DNA of 34,848 nt, from positions 1 through 34,848 of the IMG/VR virus record IMGVR_UViG_3300047554_000095, one strand, 5' to 3'. Both the position numbers and the translations under genes were made by a program. This document shows positions 19,355-27,930 of the stretch, piece by piece. Numbering within the stretch: position 1 is the first letter of the stretch; the number at the start of each line of letters is the position of its first letter. Below the pieces are notes generated by a model. It did no database searches. It worked only from the letters and a program-made list of their open reading frames with translations, and was not told the DNA's origin. Origin of the DNA: a virus.

Positions 19355-19974
19355 TTTCTAAAAAACTTCACTTTGTCTGGATTGGTGACGAAACCAAGCG
19401 CCCAGACCATTGCATAAACACTTGGAAAACCCTCAATCCTGACTACGAGGTCAAGATTTGGGGGAACGATGCCCTCAGAGGGAATAAGTGGTTCAATGCC
19501 AAACACATTCAGGAAAGCCGAGAACTCTGCGGGGTGGCTGACTTGATGCGGTATGAAATCCTATACAACGAAGGTGGAATCACGCTAGACGCTGATTCTG
19601 TCTGCCTTTCTCCTTTAGAAGATTGGTTACTAAAGCCTGATGCTTTTGCCCATTGGGAGCAGGAAACCCGTAGACCTGGCTTAATAAATGTCAGCGTAAT
19701 GGGGTCTGTTCCTGAAAATCCGTTCTTTGGTGAGTGCATTGAGCGCCTCAGAAAGAAAGAAACCCTAAAAGATAGGGCATGGATTGAGACAGGGCCGATG
19801 CACATAACTGAGGTCTATCACGAGACCGAATATCCCCTGACAATCTACCCTTCCCACTATTTCACCAGAGACCATTTTTCTGGTTACAGATATGAGGGAA
19901 ATGGGCATTGTTTCGCTACCCAGTTTTGGGGTTCTACAAAAGGTTATGAAAGGCAAGAGGAATGGAAGATTTAA
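19351..19974 (+). CDS. GT32-like glycosyltransferase (DXD sugar-binding)
   Basis: A 207-aa glycosyltransferase starting at GTG. ISKKLHFVWIGDETKRPDHC at the start, VKIWGNDAL, then GVADLMRYEILYNEGGITLD followed by ADS: the DXD metal/nucleotide-sugar site is Asp80-Ala-Asp82, in the GVADxxRYxILYxxGGxYxDxD signature of the GT32 family. No membrane helix, so cytosolic. It overlaps the next gene, an FkbM-type methyltransferase, by 13 bases; together they could add and cap a sugar on a virion protein, on DNA or on a host surface precursor. The acceptor is not known. Confidence 0.9.
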   Translation: MISKKLHFVWIGDETKRPDHCINTWKTLNPDYEVKIWGNDALRGNKWFNAKHIQESRELCGVADLMRYEILYNEGGITLDADSVCLSPLEDWLLKPDAFAHWEQETRRPGLINVSVMGSVPENPFFGECIERLRKKETLKDRAWIETGPMHITEVYHETEYPLTIYPSHYFTRDHFSGYRYEGNGHCFATQFWGSTKGYERQEEWKI

Positions 19975-20594
19975 TCGAAAATCGTGATGGTTGGTGGTGG
20001 CCCAAGTCTGATGTTGAGGCTTGGAAGTGGATTCCTGTTGAGATGCAAGCTATCCCTGATTTGGTTAAATGGGTTCCGCACCGAGGTCTGGTGATTCATG
20101 CAGGTGGAAACTGTGGGGTTTGGTCAAAGATTTACGCCGAACTTTTTTCCAAAGTGGTGACTTTTGAGCCTGACGATGTTAACTTTGAGTGCTTTAAGCG
20201 AAATGTCAACAACGAGAATGTAGAGATTTACAAAGCTGGACTCTCGGATAAAGAGGGTTTTTGTAAGATGGTTGAGGGAGATGGCGAGGCTAACGCTGGT
20301 GCGCTCCAGATTGAGGAAACCCAAGAGGGTATCCCGATGATGACCATTGACAGCCTGAATCTCAGCCCTGACCTTATTCAGTTGGATGTGGAAGGTTTCG
20401 AGGAAAACGCACTCCGAGGGGCAAGAAATACGATTATGCGTAGCCGCCCGATTATCATTATTGAGCAGAAGAAACTAGCCAAAAATGGCATGAATGACGC
20501 TGAAATCGCTATAATGATTCAACGAATGGGCTACTTTTTCGCTGAGAGAGTGTGGTCTGATAATGTCTTTATTCCTGTTGAGAAACTAGCATGA
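19962..20594 (+). CDS. FkbM-type SAM-dependent methyltransferase
   Basis: A 210-aa enzyme. The SAM site is VIHAGGNCGVWSKIYAELF (45-63), followed by VVTFEPDDVNFECFKRNV and, near the end, the FkbM block MMTIDSLNLSPDLIQLDVEG with FEENALRGA. FkbM enzymes O-methylate sugars and related hydroxyls. Trp-rich start DGWWWPKSDVEAWKWIP is a lineage feature I have seen in aquatic phage homologues. The pairing with the glycosyltransferase suggests a two-step glycan modification. Stop overlaps the next ATG. Confidence 0.9.
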   Translation: MEDLIENRDGWWWPKSDVEAWKWIPVEMQAIPDLVKWVPHRGLVIHAGGNCGVWSKIYAELFSKVVTFEPDDVNFECFKRNVNNENVEIYKAGLSDKEGFCKMVEGDGEANAGALQIEETQEGIPMMTIDSLNLSPDLIQLDVEGFEENALRGARNTIMRSRPIIIIEQKKLAKNGMNDAEIAIMIQRMGYFFAERVWSDNVFIPVEKLA

Positions 20595-20839
20595 AGCGAG
20601 GAAACGAATCATTCTCTGGTTACAACAAACCCAAGAGAACACCTAATCACCCAACCAAGAGCCATGCGGTTCTTGCGAAAAGCGGTGACGAGGTGAAACT
20701 GATTCGTTTTGGTCAACAGGGTGTTAAGGGCAGTCCAGACGGCTCAAAGAGAAACGAAGCGTTTAAGGCTCGTCATGCCGAAAACATCGCCAAAGGCAAG
20801 ATGAGTGCTGCTTATTGGGCGAACAAAGTCAAATGGTGA
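20591..20839 (+). CDS. Conserved basic phage protein near terminase
   Basis: An 82-aa basic protein: KRTPNHPTKSHAVLAKSGDE, then LIRFGQQGVKGSPDGSKRNE and a conserved end ARHAENIAKGKMSAAYWANK. I recognise this set (HPTKSHxV.AKxGxxxKxIRFGQQGV ... FKARHAxNIxKGKMSAAYWAxKVKW) from phage and plasmid regions; function unknown, perhaps nucleic-acid binding or a packaged protein. ATG overlaps the methyltransferase stop. Confidence 0.85.
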   Translation: MKRGNESFSGYNKPKRTPNHPTKSHAVLAKSGDEVKLIRFGQQGVKGSPDGSKRNEAFKARHAENIAKGKMSAAYWANKVKW

Positions 20840-20842
20840 TTT

Positions 20843-21592
20843 ATGGACTACATTGGCGCAACCCCCCAACAAAACCCCATCATGGGGTTACTTGCTGAAC
20901 GCCTGAAACAAGCGCAACAGTTCGCCGCCAAGCCATTTGGATATCAAAACCCACCTGCTGAGATGCTGATGAATCTGTTGGGGATTCCAGCAGTTCAGCA
21001 GACAGCAGAGCGTTTGGCTTATGGTGAGCCTTTGACTACTGGTAGGGGTATGACCACAAGACCTAGACCAGAGGCTGTGGAAGCGGCTTTAACTGTGGCT
21101 CCTGTGGCTGGATTATTGGGAAAAGCAACAAAAGGTTTGCCAGTTGGCGCTAGTGTTAAGCCAATGGATGATGTTGCTGGTTTATTAACGCCTAAAAAGT
21201 CATCTTTTGATGTTGTAAGGCGTGATGCTTCTGACATTTTTGGCGCTGGTGCTGAACGAGTAAAGTACACAGACCCTCAAAGCGGTGGAGCAATGGAAGT
21301 CTTGGCAAAGCCTGATGGTTCTGCTTCAGTAATAAGTTTGGAAGTTCCTGAAAGTTTTAGGGGTCAAGGAATTGGGCAAAATCTACAAGCCCAAGTTATG
21401 CAAGACTTCCCTGAGATGATGGGGCAGGTTTCTTCTAAAGCGGCAGCAAAGACAGCTTATCGTTTGGGTCGTAGACCGCCTGGACAACCAGAGGCAACAT
21501 TAGATGATGTTTACAAGTTGATGGAAGAAAACTCGTCTGTTAATTTAGTATCTCCTGAAATGCAAAAAAGATTTTTAGGACTGTTAGAATAA
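20843..21592 (+). CDS. Possible GNAT-domain protein preceding the terminase
   Basis: A 249-aa protein. The N-terminal ~100 residues (MDYIGATPQQNPIMGLLAER, then PEAVEAALTVAPVAGLLGKA) are Ala/Leu-rich and resemble internal virion proteins rather than enzymes. From about residue 125 a beta-rich segment leads to ISLEVPESFRGQGIGQNLQA, close to the acetyl-CoA-binding motif of GNAT acetyltransferases (VxPxxRGxGIGxxL). The end is helical (TLDDVYKLMEENSS). It could be a virion-borne or early-acting acetyltransferase; a non-enzymatic GNAT fold is possible. Substrate unknown. Confidence 0.6.
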   Translation: MDYIGATPQQNPIMGLLAERLKQAQQFAAKPFGYQNPPAEMLMNLLGIPAVQQTAERLAYGEPLTTGRGMTTRPRPEAVEAALTVAPVAGLLGKATKGLPVGASVKPMDDVAGLLTPKKSSFDVVRRDASDIFGAGAERVKYTDPQSGGAMEVLAKPDGSASVISLEVPESFRGQGIGQNLQAQVMQDFPEMMGQVSSKAAAKTAYRLGRRPPGQPEATLDDVYKLMEENSSVNLVSPEMQKRFLGLLE

Positions 21593-21635
21593 AGACTTAA
21601 CAAACTGACCAACGAGCCGAGAGGAATTGGTAAAA

Positions 21636-21953
21636 ATGAAAAAAATAGAGAGCGGAAATTCCGCAAACCTAACTAATAGGGGTAGAGGAAGGCCCAAGGG
21701 CAAGCCTAATAAGGCTACAACCGAGTTTAGAGAGACCATTAGTGCTCTGCTATCCAACAACTCGGAAAATGTCGAGAAATGGCTTAAATCGGTTGCAGAC
21801 GGAGACCCGACTGTTGGAATAAAGCCAGACCCTTATCGAGCATTGGACTTGATGGCAAAACTTGCCGAATATGCGGCTCCGAAGCTATCAAGGACTGAGC
21901 ATACTGGTGACTCTGACAAACCCATCGAGTTGAAAGTTTCATGGGCGAAATAG
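21636..21953 (+). CDS. terS: Terminase small subunit (putative)
   Basis: A 105-aa protein with a basic start (GRGRPKGKPNKATTEFRETI), a helical middle (LLSNNSENVEKWLKSVADGD) and LDLMAKLAEYAAPKLSRTEH followed by an acidic linker. This matches small proteins directly upstream of large terminase genes in many phages, which recognise the packaging start. ATG 21636 is chosen over TTG 21627 because GAGGA then has proper spacing. Its last 13 bases overlap the large subunit gene. Confidence 0.8.
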   Translation: MKKIESGNSANLTNRGRGRPKGKPNKATTEFRETISALLSNNSENVEKWLKSVADGDPTVGIKPDPYRALDLMAKLAEYAAPKLSRTEHTGDSDKPIELKVSWAK

Positions 21954-23197
21954 TCATCCCTTACGCCCCAAGAGACCAACAAGCACAAATCCACGACCTA
22001 ATCGACAGCAAGCGGTTTACAGTCGTGGTGGCGCATCGAAGGATGGGCAAGACTGTCTCTGCGATAAACCATATCATTAAGGATGCTGTCCTGAACCAAA
22101 AGGAAGCGCCTCGCTACGCCTATATCGCTCCTACCTACGGACAGGCAAAGCGGGTGGCTTGGGACTATCTGGTTAAGTATTCCACTCCTTTGGGTGGGAC
22201 TCAGAACATCTCTGAACTAAGGGTTGACTTCTGGGGCAGACGAATCCAACTCTACGGCTCAGACAATCCAGAGGCGCTACGGGGTCAATACTTTGACGGG
22301 GTGATTCTTGACGAGATTGGTGACCAAAACCCAAAGATTTGGACTGACATTATCCGACCCGCACTAGCTGACCGCATGGGGTGGTGTTTGTTTATCGGAA
22401 CACCGAAGGGACACAACCACTTCAAAGACTTAAGAGACAGGGCAGAAACAGAGGATGGTTGGGGACTTTTGGAGTTTAAGGCTAGTCAGACAGGTGTGAT
22501 TGCCCAGACAGAATTAGATGCTGCCAAGTCCGAGATGGGCGAAGATAAGTATCTTCAAGAGTTTGAGTGTTCGTTTAACGCCGCCGTAGAGGGGTCTTAT
22601 TACGGACAGATACTGAACGACCTAGAGACAAAGAATCACATTCAGGAAATTCCGAGGGATGACCTATGCCGCACGATTACCGCATGGGATTTGGGCATGG
22701 GAGACTCGACAGCTATCTGGGTGGCGCAAATAGCTGGTTCAGAGATTCGCTTAGTTGACTACTATGAAAACAACGGGGTTGGTCTGGATAAATATGTTTC
22801 TTGGTTACGGGATAACAATTGGGCGAGTGCTGAACATATCCTGCCCCATGATGTGCAGGTCAGGGAATTAGGGTCTGGAAAGAGCCGTTTAGAGGTTCTT
22901 CAGGAAGCAGGGTTAAATGTCCGCATCGCCTCAAGAATGAGCGTAGATGACGGGATTCAGGCTGTTCGCCGCCTTCTACCGAGGTGCTGGTTCAATGTCC
23001 CTGCTGTGAAACAAGGGCTGGACTGCCTGAGAAACTACCGCCGAGAGTTTGACGAAAAGAGAAAAGTCTTTTATGACCGACCTTTACACGATTGGTCAAG
23101 CCACGGCTCTGATGCTTTCCGCTATCTTTCGATAGGACTCGATGAGGGTTCTTCATGGGGTAAATCTATCAACCAACCACCGAAATGGGTAATCTGA
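21941..23197 (+). CDS. terL: Terminase large subunit (ATPase and nuclease)
   Basis: A 418-aa packaging motor. ATPase domain: Walker A AHRRMGKT at 31-38, Walker B VILDEIGD at 121-128 (Asp124/Glu125), and the coupling motif FIGTPKGHNH at 151-160. Nuclease domain of RNase H type: TAWDLGMGDSTA with Asp250 and Asp255, VDYYEN with Asp273, HDVQVRELGSGKSR with Asp304, and SHGSDAFRY with Asp391. It translocates DNA into the head and cuts the concatemer; next to a P22-type portal this suggests headful packaging. Length is slightly short but complete. Stop overlaps the next ATG (TGATG). Confidence 0.97.
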   Translation: MGEIVIPYAPRDQQAQIHDLIDSKRFTVVVAHRRMGKTVSAINHIIKDAVLNQKEAPRYAYIAPTYGQAKRVAWDYLVKYSTPLGGTQNISELRVDFWGRRIQLYGSDNPEALRGQYFDGVILDEIGDQNPKIWTDIIRPALADRMGWCLFIGTPKGHNHFKDLRDRAETEDGWGLLEFKASQTGVIAQTELDAAKSEMGEDKYLQEFECSFNAAVEGSYYGQILNDLETKNHIQEIPRDDLCRTITAWDLGMGDSTAIWVAQIAGSEIRLVDYYENNGVGLDKYVSWLRDNNWASAEHILPHDVQVRELGSGKSRLEVLQEAGLNVRIASRMSVDDGIQAVRRLLPRCWFNVPAVKQGLDCLRNYRREFDEKRKVFYDRPLHDWSSHGSDAFRYLSIGLDEGSSWGKSINQPPKWVI

Positions 23198-23403
23198 TGT
23201 ATTTCTTAAAACAAGGCGACATTGCTGACGCAAAGAAAATAGCCAGAATGGAGCAAACCATTCTTGAGCTTGAAAAGCGGATTGAAATGCTTGAAAATGT
23301 GGCGAAACCGCTACAATCGGAGCAACGCCCACGGATGGGCAGACCGCCAAAGGTTAAAGATGAGCCAAGACAAACTGAAGTCGATAATCGAATCGGAGAT
23401 TGA
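23197..23403 (+). CDS. Small coiled-coil protein between terminase and portal
   Basis: A 68-aa protein: MYFLKQGDIADAKKIARMEQ, then a leucine-heptad stretch TILELEKRIEMLENVAKPLQ, and a basic end RPRMGRPPKVKD, like an AT-hook-type GRP segment. The basic end may contact DNA. It may assist packaging. ATG overlaps the terminase stop; its 3' end overlaps the portal gene by 44 bases. Confidence 0.7.
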   Translation: MYFLKQGDIADAKKIARMEQTILELEKRIEMLENVAKPLQSEQRPRMGRPPKVKDEPRQTEVDNRIGD

Positions 23404-25441
23404 TAATTCGATTGGTTTTCTAGAGACTGAGACAACTCAGCAACGCACAGACGCACTATCTTTCTATTTACGACAACCACTTGGCAACGAAGTTGAAGGT
23501 AAATCCTCAATCGTTACTGGCGAAGTGGCTGAAGCCGTAGATGGTGCGCTTCCCCCATTAGTCCGAATCTTCTCGTCAAGCGATGAGGTGGTTCGTTTCG
23601 ACCCTCGTGGCCCACAAGATGAAGCTGGAGCCAAGCAAGCTACTGAATACTGTAATTGGGTGTTCATGCGTGATAACGCTGGCCTCATCATCATGCACGA
23701 TTGGTTTAAAGACGCTCTCTTACAAAAAGTTGGCGTGGTTAAAGCCTATTGGGAAGATAAAGAAGATGTGACCAAAGAGAAATATCGTGACTTGTCTGAT
23801 GACGAGTTAGCGATGTTGCTTTCTGATGAGACTATGGAAGTGGTCGAAAAAGAAGTGGTAGAGAATCCAGTTCTTGACCCTGCTGGAAATCCTGTTCTTG
23901 ACCCAATGGGTCAGCCTTTGATGTATTCGTCAAACAGCGTCACAGTCCAGAAAAAGAAGAAATCAGGCCATGTCGTTGTTGAGAATGTCCCGCCTGAAGA
24001 ATTCCTTATCTCCAAGAGAGCTAAGAAAAGCCCGAAGGATGCGCCTTTCGTTGCTCACCGCCGTTTGATTACTCGTAGTGACTTAATCGCAATGGGCTTT
24101 GATAAAGACATTGTGGATGGGTTACAGGCTTCTAGTGCGCTGACTTACTCACCTGAGTACTTAGCCCGTGTTGCGCCTGGCGAGAATCCTGACGATGGAA
24201 TATCTGTTGACGAATCAATGGAGACAATCGAGGTTTTCGAGTGCTATGTCACAGCCGATATTGATGGTGATGGCATCGCTGAACTCCGACAGGTTTTCTA
24301 CGCTTCAAACGAAATTTTGAGCGATGAGGAAACTGACTACATTCCTTTCCACTCACTCTGCCCGATTCCTACTCCACACAAGTTCTTTGGCGAATCTCTT
24401 GCTGACAGAACAATGGATTTGCAGTTAATCAAGACAACTATCACTCGACAGATTCTTGACAACCTGTATCTGACGAATAACGCCCGTGTGACCGCTGTTG
24501 ACGGACAAGTTAACTTAGATGACCTGTTAACTGCCACCGCTGGTGGTGTGGTTCGCATTAAGTCTCAAGGCGCTGTTCAGCAATTGGCTGTTCAACCCGT
24601 GGCGGCTCAAGCCTTCCCGATGCTTCAATATTTGGACTCAATCCAACAGAAGCGCACAGGTGTTACAGAGGCTTCCCAAGGTCTTGACCCGTCTATTCTT
24701 CAGAATGTGACTGCTGCCGCTGTTGCGTCTATGCAACAGTCTGCCGCTGGCAAAATTGAGATGATTGCCAGAATCTTTGCTGAAACTGGCGTTAAGTCGC
24801 TGTTCCAAGGCATCTTGCACCTGCTCTGTAAGTACCAAGATAAGCCCCGTATCGTTCGGATGCGTGGTCAATATGTCCAGTTTGACCCTCGTGAGTGGTC
24901 GAATCAGTACGATGTTGATATAAATGTCGGCCTCGGTGCTGGTAACCGCCAAGAACAAATGGCTATGTTGAACATGGTTCTTGCTAAACAAGAGCAAGTG
25001 CTTCAGACAATGGGGCCAGCTAATCCTCTGGTTTCAATGGGTCAGTACCGCAATACTCTTGGTCGGATGGTGGAAGCCGCAGGATTTAAGGATTCTGCTG
25101 AGTTCTATAAATCCATCACTCCAGAGCTTGACCAACAACTCTCTAACCCACCGCCACAACAGCCACAAATGCCGCCTGAAGTGCAGGCATACATGGCTAA
25201 GACTCAAGCGGACATTCAGGCTCAACAAGCCAAGGCTCAAGCTGACATTCAGTTGGCAAGAGAAAAAGCCGCTGCCGAGATTCAGTTAATGCGTGAGAAA
25301 GAAGCCGCCAAACTCCAGTTTGAGCGTGAGAAATCTGCCGCAGAACTCCAATTGAAACAAGAGGAATTCTTAGCCGAAGCCCAAATGAAAGCCATGAAGG
25401 TGGGTGCAGGGATTACTTCTAATGTAGAAATACCAGGCTAA
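23360..25441 (+). CDS. Portal protein, P22-type
   Basis: A 693-aa portal. Start chosen at ATG 23360 (MSQDKLKSIIESEIDNSIGF) with AGG upstream; the frame is open to 23264. Blocks typical of the family: LSFYLRQPLGNEVEGKSSIV, a clip/wing region with PPEEFLISKRAKKS, AHRRLITRSDLIAMGF, FECYVTADIDGDGIAELRQV, and PHKFFGESLADRTMDLQLIK. Residues from about 610 form a long helical repeat (KAQADIQLAREKAAAEIQLM, repeated), matching the C-terminal barrel of P22-like portals. It forms the dodecameric DNA gate and docks the terminase. Coupled to the gene before by overlap. Confidence 0.95.
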   Translation: MSQDKLKSIIESEIDNSIGFLETETTQQRTDALSFYLRQPLGNEVEGKSSIVTGEVAEAVDGALPPLVRIFSSSDEVVRFDPRGPQDEAGAKQATEYCNWVFMRDNAGLIIMHDWFKDALLQKVGVVKAYWEDKEDVTKEKYRDLSDDELAMLLSDETMEVVEKEVVENPVLDPAGNPVLDPMGQPLMYSSNSVTVQKKKKSGHVVVENVPPEEFLISKRAKKSPKDAPFVAHRRLITRSDLIAMGFDKDIVDGLQASSALTYSPEYLARVAPGENPDDGISVDESMETIEVFECYVTADIDGDGIAELRQVFYASNEILSDEETDYIPFHSLCPIPTPHKFFGESLADRTMDLQLIKTTITRQILDNLYLTNNARVTAVDGQVNLDDLLTATAGGVVRIKSQGAVQQLAVQPVAAQAFPMLQYLDSIQQKRTGVTEASQGLDPSILQNVTAAAVASMQQSAAGKIEMIARIFAETGVKSLFQGILHLLCKYQDKPRIVRMRGQYVQFDPREWSNQYDVDINVGLGAGNRQEQMAMLNMVLAKQEQVLQTMGPANPLVSMGQYRNTLGRMVEAAGFKDSAEFYKSITPELDQQLSNPPPQQPQMPPEVQAYMAKTQADIQAQQAKAQADIQLAREKAAAEIQLMREKEAAKLQFEREKSAAELQLKQEEFLAEAQMKAMKVGAGITSNVEIPG

Positions 25442-25444
25442 TCT

Positions 25445-26725
25445 ATGGCACTACCAACATTAGACCAAATCTCAAAAGCTAGAACTGATGCTCGTCAATT
25501 TGGCGATGGCACTACCTATGCTTTGGACTTTAATGTAAATGGAAATAGTTATACATTTATTCCTAAAAATGTGGCTAGCAATGGTGGTGTAACCGCAGGT
25601 GATAACACTTATTTGTTGCCATTCTTTACTGATGCAAAGAATTGGGAAACATTTAATAAATCAGCCTCAGAATATGATTTATCGTCTACTGGACTAGCTA
25701 ACTATCTTCAAAGACAGGGACAATCCACTACTGGATACCTAGTTCCAAGTTCTAGCGTTTCGTTTGATAGCGAAGTAAGAACTCAGCCAACAAGTACTCT
25801 TGGCGGTTCTCTGTCTGGTTTGAAGATTGACGAAACAGGTGGTATTGCTTACGGCATTACTGGTGGCGCTGGAAGTCGTTACCTGACAACTTCAGGTGAA
25901 GTACACGACCCTAGAATTGAATACAGCAGCCTTTTAGGTGATATTTTTGGCTCTGTTGGTGCTGATATTGCTGATTTTGTAAATAGTGATATTGGAAAAG
26001 CCGCTTTATTGGCTGCTACTGTTTATGCTGGTGGTGGATTTGATACAAATTCAGCGGCTGGTGCTAATGTTGGAACAGCTACGCTTGACGATTTGGCTAT
26101 GGCTTACGACCCTGTTGCCGCCAATATTGCAGCCGGAATGACGCCAGAAGTTGCTAGCGCTGTTGCCACAGAACAATTATTGACAAGTCAATTAGCGCAA
26201 CCAATTACGGCTGACGCTGTAACTTCAGCAATAGCTGGAAACGCAGATAAAGCAGCTTTGTATGGTGATGCTGGTTATGGCGCTGGAATGACTGGCGCAG
26301 AAACTGCTGCATATGATGCAGGTTTAGCTGCTGGCGCAGGTTCTGGCGAAGTGGCTAGCGGTGTTACTTTAAAAGGCGCTTTAGATACTGCTAGGGCTGG
26401 TCTATTGGTAAACGCCTTAACTGGCGACCCTCTTGGTCTGAGTGATACTGGCGGTGGTGGTGCTTCTGCTCCAACAGGATTCGCGCAAGTGCCGATTCCA
26501 GAGGATTGGAAGTCTCCGACCTACACTTACAGCCCTGTGCAGAATGTCACTTTTGAGGACTTATTCCCAGACGTTTCCTTGCAGGGGACACAATGGCAAA
26601 ATATGCCTCAAGCCCAGACATTTAATGAGATGTTTGCCTCTGGTCAACAGCAGACCCCAATGGGTTCTCCTGTGGACATAAATCAAATTGTGGGGTCAAT
26701 CCTTGGACAAAGCGCAACGAGCTAA
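25445..26725 (+). CDS. Ala/Gly-rich virion protein of unknown function (426 aa)
   Basis: A 426-aa protein between portal and scaffold. Residues 1-150 are beta-rich (YALDFNVNGNSYTFIPKNVA) with a Ser/Thr-rich stretch; residues 160-330 are dominated by Ala and Gly (AAYDAGLAAGAGSGEVASG) with a possible hydrophobic helix KAALLAATVYAGGG; the end is Pro/Gln-rich (WQNMPQAQTFNEMFASGQQQ). Codons look AT-richer than in the flanking portal and scaffold genes. No family recognised. Its place suggests a head or internal protein; it may be a recent acquisition. Confidence 0.7.
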   Translation: MALPTLDQISKARTDARQFGDGTTYALDFNVNGNSYTFIPKNVASNGGVTAGDNTYLLPFFTDAKNWETFNKSASEYDLSSTGLANYLQRQGQSTTGYLVPSSSVSFDSEVRTQPTSTLGGSLSGLKIDETGGIAYGITGGAGSRYLTTSGEVHDPRIEYSSLLGDIFGSVGADIADFVNSDIGKAALLAATVYAGGGFDTNSAAGANVGTATLDDLAMAYDPVAANIAAGMTPEVASAVATEQLLTSQLAQPITADAVTSAIAGNADKAALYGDAGYGAGMTGAETAAYDAGLAAGAGSGEVASGVTLKGALDTARAGLLVNALTGDPLGLSDTGGGGASAPTGFAQVPIPEDWKSPTYTYSPVQNVTFEDLFPDVSLQGTQWQNMPQAQTFNEMFASGQQQTPMGSPVDINQIVGSILGQSATS

Positions 26726-26933
26726 AAACCTAATCTCCGATGATTTTTTCATGGGAGAGATTGAGAAGCTAAAGAACGCAGAACTGGCGGTTATTGTCAA
26801 TTCTCAGCCTCACAATATTGATGAGCGAGAGGTTGCATATTTGAAAATAAACGCATTACAATCAGTCATAGCGCATTTTGAATCTATGGCAGCTACGAGC
26901 GAGATAGTTAAAAAGCGCTGGAAAATCCTCTAA
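26703..26933 (+). CDS. Small protein before the scaffold gene
   Basis: A 76-aa helical protein: DKAQRAKNLISDDFFMGEIE, then KLKNAELAVIVNSQPHNIDE and a helix ALQSVIAHFESMAA. The layout (RAKxLLxDxxFxxxFxxLExxL..., R..A..L.AL..V..HL) is that of a small protein often found between portal and scaffold in podoviruses; function unknown. Start is probably TTG 26703 with GGGG upstream; TTG 26688 and ATG 26751 are alternatives. It overlaps the preceding gene by 23 bases. Confidence 0.7.
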   Translation: MDKAQRAKNLISDDFFMGEIEKLKNAELAVIVNSQPHNIDEREVAYLKINALQSVIAHFESMAATSEIVKKRWKIL

Positions 26934-26943
26934 CGAGGCAGTG

Positions 26944-26958
26944 GCCTACTGTTTAGGC
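26944..26958 (+). other. Short hairpin in the scaffold leader
   Basis: GCCTA-CTGTT-TAGGC, 18 bases before the scaffold start codon and with no T-run, so not an intrinsic terminator. It could affect mRNA stability or processing between the portal-side and capsid genes. Weak evidence. Confidence 0.3.
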
Positions 26959-26976
26959 TGACAATTTGGGAATCAA

Positions 26977-27921
26977 ATGAGCGAAAACACGACACCGCAA
27001 GGTAGTGGAACGCTGACTGTGGACACAGCAGCAGCAGCATTTCTAGGGATGATGGATGCAGCAGAGGGAGCCGAGAGCCAACCCGAAACTGAGGAAGCGC
27101 CAGAGGAATATGTTGAGGCCGATGAGCCAGAGTTGGTAGATTCTGAAGAAGCTGAAGAACAGCCTACTCGTACATTCAGGGTGAAAGCCGCTGGAGAGGA
27201 GCGAGAAGTAACTGAAACTGAGCTTATTGAGGGCTACCAATTAGGCGCAGATTACACAAAGAAAACCCAGAAACTTGCTGAAGAACGCAAAGCGGTGGAA
27301 GCCGAAAGAGCGAAAATTCAGGAAGCAACAAAATTAAGAGACCAATACGCCCAACGACTGCAAATGATGGAGCAATTTCTCCAGCAACAGAACAAGGGTG
27401 AAAATTTGGAAGCGCTAAAGGAAGTCGACCCAATCGGTTATGCCGTGAAGGTGGCTGAACAGGCACAACGAGAGAAACAGTTAGCTATTCTGCAACAAGA
27501 ACAGCAACGCATTGCACAACAGCAACAAGCGGAGCAATCTGAGCGTTTACAGCAACATCTCGCTGAAGAAAGTCAGAAACTGACTAGCCTAATTCCTGGT
27601 TACGGCGACCCTAAGTCTGGCGACCAAATCCGCAAGGATATTCGTGAGTACGCCAAGTCTATCGGTTGGAGTGACCAAGAGCTTGCAAATCTGTATGACT
27701 CTCGGGCTGTTTTGAGTTTGTATCAGGGAATGAAGTACGCAAAACTTCAGAGCAATAAACCCGCAATCGCTAAAAAGGTTGAGGCTGCTCCGAAGATGCT
27801 AAAAGCAGGTACATCAGTTCCTCGAAATGCAGAGGCAGAACAGAACAAAAAACTTCACCAGAAGTTGCGTCAAACTGGCAAAGTCCGTGATGCAGCTTTA
27901 CTCTTTGAAAAATTCTTGTAA
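26977..27921 (+). CDS. Scaffolding protein
   Basis: A 314-aa protein with the scaffold profile: acidic disordered N-terminus (EEAPEEYVEADEPELVDSEE), a conserved TFRVKAAGEEREVTETELIE segment with YQLGADYTKKTQKLAEER, a long Gln/Glu coiled coil (residues 105-200), then a helical region with GWSDQELANLYDSRAVLSLY and a basic C-terminus (HQKLRQTGKVRDAALLFEKF) of the kind that binds capsid protein. It directs capsid assembly and leaves before or during packaging. GGGAA precedes the ATG; capsid gene follows nine bases later. Confidence 0.92.
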   Translation: MSENTTPQGSGTLTVDTAAAAFLGMMDAAEGAESQPETEEAPEEYVEADEPELVDSEEAEEQPTRTFRVKAAGEEREVTETELIEGYQLGADYTKKTQKLAEERKAVEAERAKIQEATKLRDQYAQRLQMMEQFLQQQNKGENLEALKEVDPIGYAVKVAEQAQREKQLAILQQEQQRIAQQQQAEQSERLQQHLAEESQKLTSLIPGYGDPKSGDQIRKDIREYAKSIGWSDQELANLYDSRAVLSLYQGMKYAKLQSNKPAIAKKVEAAPKMLKAGTSVPRNAEAEQNKKLHQKLRQTGKVRDAALLFEKFL

Positions 27922-27930
27922 GGAATCGAA

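Noticed and set aside
23264-23359. Longer N-terminus for the portal protein
   Set aside because: The added residues (MSLKSGLKCLKMWRNRYNRS) are basic and unlike portal starts, and the DNA codes for the small coiled-coil protein in another frame.
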